64,000 nt of DNA from Hemibagrus wyckioides. Taxonomy: Eukaryota; Chordata; Actinopteri; Siluriformes; Bagridae. The translations under genes and the position numbers were made by a program. Where the stretch lies: positions 3,144,001 through 3,208,000 of the forward strand of contig NC_080717.1 in the NCBI RefSeq assembly GCF_019097595.1, read 5' to 3'. Numbering within the stretch: the stretch's first letter is position 1; the number at the start of each line of letters is the position of its first letter. Under the pieces are notes generated by a model. That model worked only from the letters and a program-made list of their open reading frames with translations. It did not search any database and was not told where the DNA came from. Positions 10,676 to 21,880 of this stretch are shown here, in pieces.

Positions 10676-12018
10676 TTCTTGCGTGGTTTGTATAATTTTG
10701 TGAATCAAATAAGATCCAAAATATCAATTTTGCTCCTCCAATCCAGCCAACCGACTAATCTTGAAATTACCATTAGACGTCTCTACATAGATATTTTCTC
10801 GGCTCTTCACTCCGCTCGTGAACCAACCGCCGTTTCCTGCAGACATTTTCCCCGTAATTCACAGCGGTCACTGAGAAATGCAATAAGATTGTTTGATTAT
10901 GAGTTTGAGTTCTTTTTGAACTGAAGGTGCTCCTAGCAGCGTAATGGCTAATCCAGTGCCATATCTAATAATCACACTCCAGCATGTGTGAGACACATAC
11001 GTCTCAAAGAGGTACAAAAATGGGAAAAAGAAGAGGAAGTAGAAGAATGTCTTTGTACTGACATCCAGAACAAGATGTCTCTCTGAAAGAAATGCAAATT
11101 ACTACGAACCAGCAGGAAACACAAAGGTTTCAAATACGCTTGACAATGATAAGTCACGAAAGACATGTTCTAATGAGATGGGAACAAAAAAAAAAGTGAG
11201 GAAGGCAAAAAAATAGAAAGAAAAGTAAAAGAGAAAGACGTTTTAATCTTTTAAAATCCCAGGCAGTTGGCACATTGTTAGACAAACCGAATGTCAGAAT
11301 GTTGATTTTTTTTCCCATGCACTTTCTCCACCCCGATCCTTCCCCCACCCACCATAAAAAGGGTTATTTATTTATTTCCGACTCCTGCGGTGAGCTCTAA
11401 CGAGACATCGGCGCTTTGAAGAGTTTAGCCTGTCACACTTAATAGTTGGCCTTTCTGAACTCGCTAAGTTGCTGCTCCCTAACGCCGGCTTGCCAGTCAA
11501 GCAAGGGTTCACGCCGTGTGCATTAAGGCATGCTAGCACAAAGAGATGATGAAAATAAAGTGCTCGGATTTGTACATGCAGAGACGTAAAGTAAAAAAAA
11601 AGAAACACTGGCATTGTGTTTCAAAGATGTCGTGTGGTAAAGCGAACATGCGTTTTATTGCAGCTTTATACGTAAAAGGGAAGCGACTCCATTTATTCCG
11701 CGAACGGATCAGGGCCTGTTGTGAGAGAAGTTTTCTTTTAGAATATTAATACAGAACGTTACGCTGGTGGGTGGATCGGGGAGGTTTGTAGATATTCTGG
11801 TGCTTACACGATGTAATTGTCGCAAAAAAGATGTTTATTTATATGTTTTGGGTTTTTCAGCTAGAAATGGGGTCTTTATGGAAGTTTATGTAATCAGAGT
11901 CATGTGATCAGAGTTTATTTGTGAGCATGATTGTGTATTGTGGGTCAGAGCTAGCATGGATTTTAGGGGGTTAATACATACAGCTCCAATGTGGTCTTTA
12001 CATGAAATGTTCAAGCAG
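10676..12018. other. Unique sequence, no gene recognised
   Basis: About 1.3 kb without tandem repeats or recognised transposon text. Open frames reach only about 80 codons and overlap on opposite strands without domain motifs. The region 10770-10920 has balanced composition and could be conserved noncoding DNA; this is a guess. Confidence 0.4.
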
Positions 12019-12445
12019 TGTATCATCTACTGGTGTGTTTAGCAAAGTATGCTAGCTTGGGAGACTTGAAAATGACTGAAAGAGGAAATTTAGTGGTTAA
12101 GATGTTAGACTGATTGGAATTCTTCCTTCGCTTATTGGAAGTTGGGGTCAGAGCAGCCATGATACAGGACCCCTGGTGTAGAGAGGGGTAAGGGCCTTGC
12201 TCAAGGGCCCAACAATGACAGCTTGCTAGTGCTGAGGCTTGAACTCTGATCAACAATCCAGAGCCCAGAGTAAGTTCTTCATTTATTTATATCATGTTTT
12301 TGTTGATGTTGTTGATGTATCTTTACATAAGACTTTGACATGAAATGTACCAGCACTGTATTATGCTCTAGCCTGTTTAGCAACAGGCTAGCTTGAGAGA
12401 CTTGAAAATGACTGAAAGTGGTTTAGATGTTGGACTGACAATGTA
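12019..12445. repeat. Direct duplication interrupted by an insertion
   Basis: Text at 12019-12118 (including GAGACTTGAAAATGACTGAA and TTAGACTGA) recurs at 12355-12442 in the same orientation, offset by about 335 bp. The flanking word ACATGAAATGT is also duplicated. The first copy carries an interspersed repeat at about 12112-12268 that the second lacks. Confidence 0.85.
12112..12268 (+). mobile_element. Short interspersed repeat (GGCCTTGCTCAAGGGCCC type)
   Basis: Contains the hallmark words GTTGGGGTCAGAGCAGCC, AAGGGCCTTGCTCAAGGGCC and GCTTGAACTCTGATCAACAA. These recur in diverged form at 55.53-55.66 kb. The pattern is familiar from many otophysan fish genomes as a short non-autonomous repeat. 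It lies inside one member of a local duplication, so it inserted after the duplication or was lost from the other copy. No coding capacity. Confidence 0.65.
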
Positions 12446-12487
12446 TGTTTGTACATTTCATGCCTTTATTTTCATGTAGCTTTTAGG

Positions 12488-12865
12488 CCTCTTGGTGGTC
12501 CAGCAGTAGGATCCCGTGCTCTGGTTGCCATGGCTCGGGTTCGATTCCCAGGCAAGGAGCTAACCCAATGTAATGGAGGCCAGCAGTAGGTGCTGTGCAG
12601 ATAAACCTCACTCCCCTGATCTCAATAGGTGCACTAACAACTGACGCTAGTGGCTGCAGTCTGAAGCCTTCTTGTTAGTGCACCTGCCTCCCATGCCAGA
12701 GACCTGGGTTCGAGACCCATTTGGACGGGTTGCAGGGGTTACACTAGCCACTGAAACGCTAACCCTTAGTGCCAGTCCCAAGCCTGGATAAAATGGGAGG
12801 ATTATGTCTGGTGTAAAACCTGTGCCAAATCAAAGCATCCGAACCAAATGATCTGCCGAAAGAAC
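12488..12865 (+). mobile_element. tRNA-derived SINE with two B-box-like motifs
   Basis: An RNA polymerase III B box, GGTTCGATTCC, lies at 12538-12548, with an A-box-like TGGTCCAGCAGTAGG about 40 bases upstream. A second B-box-like motif, GGTTCGAGACC, lies at 12707-12717, preceded by TTGTTAGTGCACCTGC. The body and tail (CCCAAGCCTGGATAAAATGG, CCTGTGCCAAATC, CCGAAAGAAC) match the 3' region of a common teleost SINE, and another copy is at 36.0-36.2 kb. The tail resembles the 3' end of RTE-type LINEs, which would supply reverse transcription; that is inference. Two tRNA-like heads suggest a dimeric SINE or one SINE inserted beside another. Confidence 0.7.
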
Positions 12866-14154
12866 AGTAACATTTTCTAGTAGCTTTTAAAGTCTTGTTG
12901 AAAAGAGAGAGAGAGAGAGAGAGATCAAATAAATTCAGAAAGACATCTGTATGATTCGTTGCCATGATTTCATTAAACCAGTGTACACAGTTATACACCA
13001 TACTCAGGTTTAACTCATGCTTTTTAAAGTTTAGCTTTGGACCACATGCAGATCTGCTGTTTGTTTTATTGCCAGTGACACTAGAAAGTTGGACTTTGAT
13101 ACCTCTACTGGGATGAAACCTTCCTTTCTTCCTTCCTTTCTTCTCTAAATAATGATCTTCAGTGGTCTATCGAGTGCCAGAACATCTCAAATTTTGTTTG
13201 GTTTGGAAGCTTCACAATTTTATCAAACGCAGATTTTTGTTTATAAATTTTTTACCCACATCCGGATCAGATCCAAACAAATTCTATCTTGTAGTCTATC
13301 TTGTGACCTTTGAATCCTTTTTTTGGCTTTTTGTGTTCATTGCACCATAGTTCCACAGACAAATTAAGACAGCACAAACATTACTTCTGCAAATCTCACT
13401 CAAGACCAAGAGCCCATTTGGTGAGACTAATGTCCAAGCAAGTACAAATGGTAATAAATCCAACACAAGTCCAAGTCAATACAGAAAAAAAACACTGCAC
13501 TCGAGTCTGCAGTCCAATCAGGAAGCAGCTTTTCACAAAGCTTGGTGTAGATTTAGATCCTTAATCAACAGACCAGAGGTGACCGAGTCAAAAAGTCGCA
13601 CAGACTACACGAGGGATTTGAAAAAAATTACCAACGAACTCTCTTCTCATCCAATACAATCCCCTTGCTCTAAGCCCCGCCCCTTTTATTCCCGCTTGGA
13701 AAACTAGGCATTAAAACCACGTCCTTTTTGTCTACAATTCATCTCCTCGGTAAACACAGCTCATCATCGGCTCTTTTACTGAGATGTTTATCTAATAATC
13801 TAATAACTAACGAGCAGCTCACTGTACTCTCGGTTTATAAGCGATGTAAAAAAAACAGAATAGTAAAGCTGTAAATAAAAAAAAAACGAATTAATTTAAG
13901 CAAAGTCCTGCTTAAACATTGACCGATGCACTGAAGTGAGAAAATTACAACGCTGTTATTGTGTTAAGCAGAACGTATTCCAGAGACTTTTAATGAGAAA
14001 TCAAGCCAGTTTAATATCCAGCCTGATGTAACAATTATGGGATAAAAAACATAACAGGAAAATAGACTAAAAGATGAGTGGAAAAATAGAAGACTATGTT
14101 TTCCAAAGCGTTACAGCATGGAGATCATCGATAAATAATAAAGTATCACACTGA
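12866..14154. other. Unique sequence, no gene recognised
   Basis: About 1.3 kb of mixed DNA with a short (GA)n at 12905-12923 and small CCTT runs near 13120-13145. Frames of up to 84 codons lack recognisable domains. Confidence 0.45.
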
Positions 14155-14266
14155 ACTGTCTCTGTCTCTCTCTATCCCTCTCTCCCTCTCTGTCTGTCTG
14201 TCTGTCTTTCCTCTCTCTCTGTCTATATCTCTATCTTTCTCTATGTCTTTCTCAGTGTCTTTCTTC

Positions 14267-14298
<32 letters not shown>

Positions 14299-14449
14299 GT
14301 CTCTCTCAAGCTGTCTCTCTCTCTTTCTGTCTTTCTTCCTCTCTCTCTCTCTCTCTCTCTCCCTCTTGCTTTCTCTCCCTCTGTCTATTTCTCTCTCTCC
14401 TTCTCTGTCTCTCTCTACACCTCTCTCTTTCTGTCTCTCTCTCCATCTT

Positions 14450-14507
<58 letters not shown>

Positions 14508-14600
14508 TTGCTTTGTCTCCCTCTGTCTATTTCTGTCTCTCCTTCTCTGTCTCTCTCTCCATCTTTCTCTTTCTGTCTCTCTCTCTCTCTCTCTGTTTTT
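14155..14600. repeat. (CT)n-rich pyrimidine tract
   Basis: About 450 bases of nearly pure pyrimidine on the plus strand. It is built from CTCTCT, GTCTGTCT and CTTTCT runs, with internal repeats of blocks such as CTCCCTCTTGCTTT (14359 and 14501). Ser/Leu- and Arg/Glu-rich open frames are artefacts. Confidence 0.92.
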
Positions 14601-15309
14601 CTCAACATGTTCAGTACAAATGACAAATCACAAACACACTCATGTCACATCTCATGCTTATTATTATTTTTTTCTATAGCAGAGTGACATCTCTTCTTCT
14701 CTCCTTCCACCCCCTTTTCTTCTGCATCTAATCAGCCACAGTGAGTCATATTTTAATAAAATCCAGTCATGTTTGTGGATGCCAGAAACCTTAATCATAA
14801 TGAAGTTGGATGCTAATAAGCGGCATAGCGAAGTCTTTCCTGGTTGTGACTGTGATGAGGAGAGAAAGCTACATTTTTAAGGAAATCTGGCATCATTTTT
14901 TAAGGTTTATCCGAAAGAACGGTTATTCTGATAATTCCTAAATCCTTATTCTGATAAAATCCCTTTAATCTTAATGTCCTGACCTCATAGTTCTCTGTAT
15001 TTCTTTACTGTAATCTCAGATCGGTCTCAATAACCAAAGCTTTAATCAATGCACTCTTTACTGTTGCTATAGTAACCACTCATTTAAAAAGACTTTAACT
15101 TGGAAAAATTTAAGTTTCCTGTAAGGAGATGCTTATTTAATGTTTATGGAAGGAGTCTCCAGTGTCAGGGATTTGAGAACATCATTCTCCTCAGGATTTT
15201 AAGAGAAAAAAAAGACACTATCGACCTTCTGTAACGTCAGAGAAGGTCAGATAAATGGAGCTGACTTTGTTCCATGGAAGTTCTCCATGTTCTCTTCAGA
15301 GGGTTCCTC
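14601..15309. other. Unique sequence with a small MITE-like fragment
   Basis: Mostly unique. At 15149-15170 it holds GGAGTCTCCAGTGTCAGG, a motif also present at 58.89 and 59.15 kb, so a MITE fragment is likely around 15120-15250. No gene. Confidence 0.5.
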
Positions 15310-15500
15310 AGGGTTCTCTGGTTTCCTCAAACATTCCAGAGACATGCTCTAGAGGCCGATTGGCTTCTCAAAATTCTCCGAAGTGTGCGAGGGGTATATG
15401 ATTGCATCCTGTGATTGGTCAGCACACTGTCCAGCCTCGAGTCTCCTGGGATAGACTAGACTCCAGGTTCCTCATGACCTCATGTGTAAGATAAAGACTA
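15310..15500 (+). mobile_element. Degenerate interspersed repeat (family A, copy 1)
   Basis: The order GATTGGCTTCTC, CACACTGTCCAGCC, CTCCTGGGATAGACTAGACT, then AGATAAAG matches a very common teleost interspersed repeat whose tail normally reads through to a degenerate ATGGATGG-like end. A related tail occurs at 37.02-37.15 kb. The autonomous source cannot be determined here. Confidence 0.5.
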
Positions 15501-15661
15501 CAGTAAAAGGATGGATCATTTTCAAATCCTGCCTCGCCTCACTGACTTAATATAACCTGCTTAAGTATTCTGTCCGACACAGATTTCCAGTGGTTGCCAA
15601 ATCATGTTATTGCACTGATGTCCTGAAATGAACTAGGGTTACAATCAGCCATTGCATTTTC

Positions 15662-15666
<5 letters not shown>

Positions 15667-15731
<65 letters not shown>
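15667..15731. repeat. (AT)n microsatellite
   Basis: About 32 uninterrupted AT units, followed by partly diverged TATATG text. Self-complementary and able to extrude as a cruciform. Confidence 0.97.
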
Positions 15732-15733
<2 letters not shown>

Positions 15734-16419
15734 GTCCTATATATGTATATAAGACAATAAATTATACATGAAAAGATATTTTTTATCCCAAATGAAGCAG
15801 AACAACAGAAAAAAGACTTATTAGATTATTATACCAAGCCTTTTACTTCAAGTATGCATTTGTGTAATTGTAGGAAATGTGGATAATCATGTGATGCTGT
15901 TGTTTTTCAAAAGAAATGGATGGAAATCGCTGACCATTTTTAGACCCGCTCTGTCTGTCCTACAGTAATAGAAAAAAAGAAAACAAAAAAACTTCAAGCG
16001 AAACTTTGGTGTCTCGCACATGGATACATACGGCCAGGTAAAATTGCCGACGTGAGCATTGTGAAGATGAGACGGAGCTGGAAAAAAGTGTCTAGTGGTC
16101 AGCATTTTCTATAGACTCTCTTTCCGTCAACAGCATTTTCTCCACTCGGCCTTTGAGTGGAAGTCGTGTGGAACCAGCTTTCTATTTCTCTGCATCCACC
16201 TCTCCTTCTTTGTTTCTCGTTTTTTTTCTGCTGGTTTACAAGGTCAGCTCTTCATCGCTCCTCATGAAGAGGTATCTCTGTGAGGATCGCGCAACCTATA
16301 CGAGCGCTTTCACCGTTTTTATATCATCCTGACCGAAAGGAAAACTTCGATTTCAGCTTTTCAGAGAGTTAATATCGTTTCCTTGCACAATTTCTGGTTC
16401 CTCAAGAGCTTAACATGAT
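15732..16419. other. Unique sequence, no gene recognised
   Basis: Single-copy-looking sequence. Frames of 62-72 codons have no domain support. Confidence 0.45.
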
Positions 16420-16625
16420 CTAGATTCTTGATTCTGATTGGTCAGAAGGTGTGGATTAGTTTTCTGTGTTTCTATGGTAACAACAAAGGTTTCTATAGTA
16501 ACAACAAAGAATAGAATAGAATAGCAGTGATATCTTGTTTCACGGTATACGTAACTATAAATGGATAAAAAGTACAATGAATAAATTAACGGTGTAATTG
16601 TTCTCAAATTGCTATGGTGTAAAAA
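16420..16625 (+). mobile_element. MITE (GATTCTGATTGGTCAGAAGG type)
   Basis: The left side begins near GATTCTTGATTCTGATTGG followed by TCAGAAGGTGT. The right side carries GTAACTATAAATGGATAAAA and AAAGTAC. The same left motif occurs at 58.03 kb, in fragments at 55.02 kb, and inverted near 18.19 kb. The same right motif occurs at 59.30 kb. This short, non-coding, repeated pattern is typical of a non-autonomous DNA element, though I could not define exact terminal inverted repeats. Confidence 0.6.
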
Positions 16626-17118
16626 AATTTATTCCAGAATTTTCTCATAGAGTGTTTTATTCTTCCTATTATCCACGTTTAAAGTTTAGTAAAGCAACAG
16701 AACAAGTCACGGACGTCCTTCAGCAATGGTCCTGGGAGTTACAGACAAGGTGACGGGATCTTCCTCTGCGCCGTGTCACACCGTCTTCCTCTAACGCAGA
16801 TGATTAGATGTGTAATTATGTGCACTGTAAGCCATGAGGTCCTGCTCTTGCCTGGAATATTATTCCAAGCACTTCAGAGACCGTGGGCTGGATGCAGAGC
16901 GGTTTATATGCAGCTTTATATTATTTATGTCCTGCATATTTTCATAACCAGTTGATGTTTTAATCCCAGAGAGCAGAATGACAGAAAGCCTCTCCTCCAA
17001 ATGCCTTCCCCAGCGGCAGCCTCTGCTCTTTTAGTTAAATAAGTTGCGAGCATATTGATTAGAGGAGCCTGAATTAGATGCTTGCCATCAGCACACGCTG
17101 AAGTTGAAAAACAAAGAG
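16626..17118. other. Unique sequence, candidate conserved noncoding DNA
   Basis: The stretch 16985-17100 (including GATTAGAGGAGCCTGAATTAG and nearby text) has balanced composition, no repeats and TAAT-type cores. I flag it only as a candidate conserved noncoding element. No open frame of note. Confidence 0.35.
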
Positions 17119-17120
17119 CA

Positions 17121-17157
<37 letters not shown>
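17119..17157. repeat. (GT)n(GA)n microsatellite
   Basis: A GT run joined directly to a GA run. Confidence 0.95.
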
Positions 17158-17158
<1 letters not shown>

Positions 17159-17499
17159 TGAAAGAGGTTCGAGAGAAAGAGGATGAGGACTAGAACAAAA
17201 AAAAAGAAGAAAAAGAAAACGCTGATAAAGCACGAAACATGCATCCATCGTCGTAACGGAGTTATATTTAGAGACGTTTGGATGAAGCCACCCATGTCCT
17301 CAGGATTTATCGAGTGTCTGCGTGTGGCTCCGGTTAAAATAAAATGTGTCTAGGTCACGTGCGAAGCGATGTCGTCCTACATTCCAGGCTCTCAGATGCA
17401 TCTCCCGTCATAAATTAGGCATAGAAAGCAGCAACATTTACATAAAGCAGGGACTGTCTCTCAAAATAACTCGCATTCTGGCCATCACACACGCTCAGG
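17158..17499. other. Unique sequence, nothing recognised
   Basis: Mixed-composition DNA leading into a CCAC-rich repeat. No supported gene. Confidence 0.4.
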
Positions 17500-17775
17500 A
17501 GATGGAGTTGCATCACCAGCTGCACTACCTGCTTCTCCACCCCCTCCACCACCCACTACTCCACCCCATTCACCACCCGCTGCACCACCCTCTGCTCCAC
17601 TACCTCCACCGCCCACTGCTCCAGCACCCGCTGCTCCACCCCCTCTACCACCCGCTGCTCCACCACCCTCTGCTCCACCCCCTCCAGAACCCGCTGCATC
17701 ACCCGCTGCTCCACCACCAACTGCTTCATTCTCTGTACCACCCACTGCTCCACCCACTCCAGCACCCACTCACGC
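17500..17775. repeat. CCACC-rich imperfect minisatellite
   Basis: Imperfect repeats of words such as CACCCGCTGCTCCACC with variable 12-24-bp spacing. Both strands stay open for long stretches (His/Leu/Pro-rich on one, Gly/Ala/Glu-rich on the other), as expected for a repeat with periods divisible by three. The low-complexity peptides do not match any family I recognise. Confidence 0.8.
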
Positions 17776-18340
17776 AAACCTTACATGTCACAAACAACAG
17801 AACAAACCTCAGTAAATTTGAGGTTACAATCTGATTCAAATTAGAGTACTGTGACTATCTAGAACAATTATCTAATCTTAAGTGCACGCATTAAAGCACT
17901 TCTTTCTGTTCTGGGAAAAAAGGTTTGGCTGATTGCATGTTGTGACGATGTCATGCGATGCGTCTCGGACCATATCTGCAGAAAATCTGCGGCATTTTGA
18001 AACATCGCAAGCTGCTCTGATTATCATGGAGTTTGCTTGTTTGGTGTTAATTTCTGTGATCGGAAAATGACGGAATCCTGGAAGAAGTGGTATAAATGTG
18101 TGTGTGTATTTGCAGCATCCAGTGTGTACGCTGTTACGACAGAAACAATAACGTATTCCTTATAGAAAACATATCACACATTCTCACCAATCAGAATTGA
18201 GAATTCTATACAGCTTTGATATAAAAAATATCTTTAATATAAAATACACAGATGATGGATGAATGCTGGAATAAGCCTTTACGTAGGTTTATGAGCCCGG
18301 TGCTTAAAATGCCGTTAATCTACACATATCTCCAAACCTG
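17776..18340. other. Unique sequence with an inverted MITE fragment
   Basis: Near 18183-18215 the text CACCAATCAGAATTGAGAAT is the reverse complement of the MITE left end seen at 16.42 kb. The remainder appears unique, with no gene. Confidence 0.45.
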
Positions 18341-18480
18341 ATCTATCTCTCTGTCTCTCTCTCTCGCTCCTCCACCCCTTCATCTCTTCTCCTCCTCTTT
18401 CATTTAATCTGTTTCTTTTTCCTGATTGCCTCTCTGTCCTTCTCGTCGTCCCCCTTCTCCCCCTTTTAGATTCGCCCCTA

Positions 18481-18596
18481 ACTTTCTTAAGATGTCACTA
18501 ATCAAGGCTGCGCTCCGGAGGCTGCTGCCCAGGGGAGGCCTAAAGCTCTTCTCCAATTAGTGTCAGCACACAGACAAATACCTCTTTTTACACACA
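18481..18596. other. Candidate conserved noncoding element
   Basis: A repeat-free GC-balanced block with TCACTAATCAAGG and CTCCAATTAGTGTC sits between low-complexity CT and GA tracts. Such blocks surrounded by microsatellites are often retained regulatory DNA, but this is inference from composition only. Confidence 0.3.
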
Positions 18597-18616
18597 CAGA
18601 GAGAGAGAGAGATGGG

Positions 18617-18667
<51 letters not shown>

Positions 18668-18849
18668 AACGAATGTGACAGCAATTCCAACAAACAGTCT
18701 GCCAGCCAAATAGACAGACAAATAGACACGAGCTACACACACACACACACACACACTGATGCAATTAGCCAGAGATCAGTTGGCATGTGGTTCATGACTT
18801 CGCTCAGGGTTGGGTCATCTTGGGTGCTGATTTTTTTTCTTGTTTACGA

Positions 18850-18902
<53 letters not shown>
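18597..18902. repeat. (GA)n, (CA)n and (GA)n microsatellites
   Basis: (GA)n at 18597-18664 with a GGGGG interruption, (CA)n at 18735-18757, and (GA)n at 18851-18902. A 148-codon frame running through these runs is a low-complexity artefact. Confidence 0.93.
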
Positions 18903-18905
<3 letters not shown>

Positions 18906-19327
18906 CAAACAGTGGCATCATGTTTAAACATGTCCAGGAAATGAAGAACATTCTCTCTCTCTCTCTCTTTTCTTTTCTCTCTCTATCTCTTCATCTCTCC
19001 CATTAAACTCTTTCTTCCGGCTCTCGTTTAGATTACTATAGAAGCTCTTTCATGGTCTCATAATTACAAGATAATTACAAAGTTTTAATTCTGAGATAGT
19101 ACGCCATATTTATAAGATACCGAGTGATAAATTTGAGATACTCCAAATGACTTTATGATTCTGTTCTGATTTCATGATTTATCTCATAAAAATGACATAA
19201 TATCTTATATACTATCTCAATTTCATGACATCACTTTGAATTAAGATTTGATTTGTATCTCTTAATGACTTAATGCCTCATCTTTATGACTTTGGTATGT
19301 ATTTCTTATTCCTCACCTTTATTATTA
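18903..19327. other. (CT)n then diverged AT-rich sequence
   Basis: (CT)n at 18951-18990, then AT-rich text in which TTTATGACTT/ATCTCA-like words recur irregularly (19060-19320), possibly a very old tandem repeat. No gene. Confidence 0.4.
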
Positions 19328-19817
19328 CAGTGGAACCTCGGCATACAAATGACTTCCTTTATGAATTTACGCCTTAAGAATTGAAATTCTGCGCGTACGT
19401 CCGGGAGCCGTTCAAAACTTGTTAGCATCAGTGGAAAGTGGAAATTTATTTTTCAGTCAGTGAAAGCTGTTAGGAAAGAGTTAACCCACGATACCAACGT
19501 TGCCTTCTTCATGCGTTCAAAAGCTAGGTGATTTTCCAGGTGTTTTTTTTTGTTGACAGATTGGTGGTGTGGGTGGTCTGTATTATGTTTAGCCCAAGCT
19601 TGGTGGCACAACTTCCTGTGAGGAGCCTTGACATGGAATGCTTGGCTTGGGTCCGTTCTTTGTAAGCAGCCATACAGTTTACATACGCTTCGGAATATTT
19701 TTGGGATTATCTGCATTTAAATTAGTTCTTATTGGGAAAATTCATTTCACAATACACATTTTCACCTTAAGAACTCGCCTCCAGAATGAATTAAATTCAT
19801 ATGCCGAGGTCCCACTG
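19328..19817. mobile_element. 490-bp pogo/Tigger-like non-autonomous DNA transposon
   Basis: The left end CAGTGGAACCTCGGCATAC (from 19328) is repeated inverted at the right end (CAGTGGGACCTCGGCATAT read on the minus strand, to 19817). About 20 of 23 terminal bases match. Both ends are flanked by TA (19326-19327 and 19818-19819), fitting the TA target-site duplication of the Tc1/mariner/pogo superfamily. A CAGTGG-ACCTCG start is the Tigger/pogo pattern. The interior holds an 87-codon minus-strand frame without a visible DDE or CENP-B-like domain, so I read it as an internally deleted, non-autonomous copy. Confidence 0.75.
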
Positions 19818-20395
19818 TATTATTATATTTTAATTTAATATAGAATAAAGAAAGTTAGAACCTTATAGAATAAAGAAAGACATAATTTTATCCATTTCTA
19901 GTCACACTGAAGGTTCTTTGAAACAAGTTACAAGTTACTTGTTCTCATGGATGTTATAGCAGCTTATAGGATGTTCGCCTCACCAGTCTGAATTTTTTTC
20001 CTCTCTCTCTCAATAATAATAAGACAAAAAAAAATGCAGCAGTCTGTCATATGATCGAGAAACCTACAAAGAAACTCCTTTCTTTACCTCCATCTCTTTT
20101 CCCTTCTTTTTCTTCCTATTCTTGCTCTTGCTATTTCCAAGTGGACATCATTTTCTCATCCACCTCTTTCTTTACTTCTTCCTGTTTGCTAGTTCAAATA
20201 CTTTTCTATACAAGAAGACAAGCTTCAAGAGGCATAAGAGAGAGAGCGAAAGATGAAGAAAGAGGAGAAAGTAACAGATCAGGGGTTAAGAGTGAAAGCT
20301 AATGAGACCGAGAACTGCGAAAGACGGAGAGGAGAGATGAGAGGAGTCAGGAGAGAGAATGAGGGTGAAAAGAAGAGGAATAAACTGACGCATGC
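19818..20395. other. Unique sequence, no gene recognised
   Basis: AT-rich then mixed DNA. An 83-codon plus frame at 20051 is Ser/Phe-rich then Arg/Glu-rich and lacks a recognisable domain. Confidence 0.45.
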
Positions 20396-20515
20396 ACTCA
20401 TTTACGCCTAGACGGAAGTTAGAGTCACGAATCCACTTAGCGGCTTATTTTCAGGAGGTGGGAGGAAACCGGAGAACCCGGAGGTGTGAGGCGTAACCAC
20501 TGCACTGCATCTCGT
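20396..20515 (+). mobile_element. Degenerate interspersed repeat fragment
   Basis: The word order AGAGTCACGAATCCACTTAG, then GGTGGGAGGAAACCGGAGAA, then CCCGGAGG matches a widespread fish interspersed repeat. Only about 110 bp are retained. Confidence 0.5.
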
Positions 20516-21295
20516 TTACCTTATGTGTTTTCATTTGGGTTGTGTATTTTATTCTCTGCATAACTCACACCACAGAACCGAGGCAAAAGTACGGAATATC
20601 TTTTTCTCTCGATCTCTCTCTCTCAGTGAGTTTGAAAAGCATGACACTAAGTACCGGGTATGATTTACATAAAGATGTCATAAATTGTCACTCTCGCAAG
20701 CAGGCGGAGGAAGGCGGCATATTTCCGCCTGTTAGACCTCTGATTTACGCTTCCTATGGCTGACAGCGTGTTACTATTCAAACCAGAGCACGGATTAGAG
20801 CGCATTAACGGCTGCGGGGAACGATGCTGAAAGAAACGTCTCGCAGGCACGGTGTCAAATGGGCTGAAACTTCCTAAAGGTCCGAAGCCACCGTTAATCT
20901 GAGCGCTCCGAAGCGAGCTCCATGTGTACATGTCCTGATTAGTTTGTCACTTATTCTTCTCACATGGCTCAGTGAATGGGAACTGATCATTTACTGGCTG
21001 TCGCCTCTCAAATGCACGTTCCAGGAAGACTGGCTTGTGTTTCAGCGGATGGAGGGTGGCAAAATACACCGGCTCTGAGCGATTAGTCAGAGGAGCAGGA
21101 GGAGGAGGAGGAGGAGTTAATAAGGAAGTTGTTTCGGAGCTGAATGTACTCGGTTCCTGAACACAGAGAGCACATCTTTAAACAGCAGAAGTTTGTGTTT
21201 AATTGATACTCCAAAGTGAGAAACTTCACCAAATCACAGTGATACAGATGTGAGAGAGAGACGGAGGGAGGAGATGGAGGATGTACACACACGTG
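20516..21295. other. Unique sequence, candidate conserved noncoding DNA
   Basis: Includes a short (GGA)n run at 21095-21115. The block 20660-20770 (GATTTACATAAAGATGTCAT and following text) and 20880-21060 are repeat-free and balanced, possible conserved noncoding DNA. Overlapping opposite-strand frames of 73-88 codons lack domain support. Confidence 0.35.
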
Positions 21296-21415
21296 CATGG
21301 ATGGATGGATGGATGGTTGGTTGGTTGGTTGGACTGTTGGATGGATGGGTGTATGAGTATGTGGATATGTGGGTGGTTGGATGGATAGATGGATGGATGG
21401 ATGGATGGATGTGTA
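21296..21415. repeat. (GGAT)n/(GGTT)n tetranucleotide array
   Basis: Diverged GGAT units (21298-21318), GGTT units (21318-21334), then further GGAT and GTAT variants up to 21415. Confidence 0.92.
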
Positions 21416-21685
21416 AAGAAAAGAGGTCATGGAGAGCACATTTGGACAGAAAAAGATTGAGAGGCAAAAAGAGAGAAGGTGACATGGGAAAAATAGAAAA
21501 GAGACATGGTTAAAGAGATAAATGGTTGTGAGGATATGGGAACAATTGAGAGAGGAAAAGAGAAATGGAAAAGAAGAATGATAGAGAGAGGGGGAGAGAA
21601 AATGGTGGAAGAGAGAGCGAGAGAGCAGAAGAAAAGAGAAACGGACAGAGAGAAATATTTCTCTGTAGTAGAAATGAGAAATTAT

Positions 21686-21737
<52 letters not shown>

Positions 21738-21880
21738 AGAAAAGCAGTTCAGGGGTCAAGACTGAAGGTAAATGGCACAGAGAACTAACAAAGAAAGAGT
21801 GACAGGAAAGAGAAGTGGATTGACAAATGGAAAGAGACTGAGTCAAAAGGTAGAAAGAGAGAGAGAGAGAGAGAGAAGGT
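21416..21880. repeat. Purine-rich tract with (GT)n(GA)n
   Basis: GA-rich sequence with a pure (GT)n(GA)n block at 21688-21734 and (GA)n at 21857-21877. Lys/Glu/Arg-rich frames here are artefacts. Confidence 0.8.

Noticed and set aside
12538..12717. Two functional tRNA genes
   Set aside because: B boxes match, but no cloverleaf acceptor stem or anticodon arm could be paired. The SINE body and the second SINE locus explain the motifs.
13310..13564. 84-codon frame near 13.3 kb as a small gene
   Set aside because: No recognised domain, and it overlaps another frame. A length like this is expected by chance in a 64-kb window.
17346..17834. 162-codon His/Leu/Pro-rich frame as a gene
   Set aside because: Most of it is the CCACC-rich repeat, the opposite strand is also open, and no domain or conserved start is visible.
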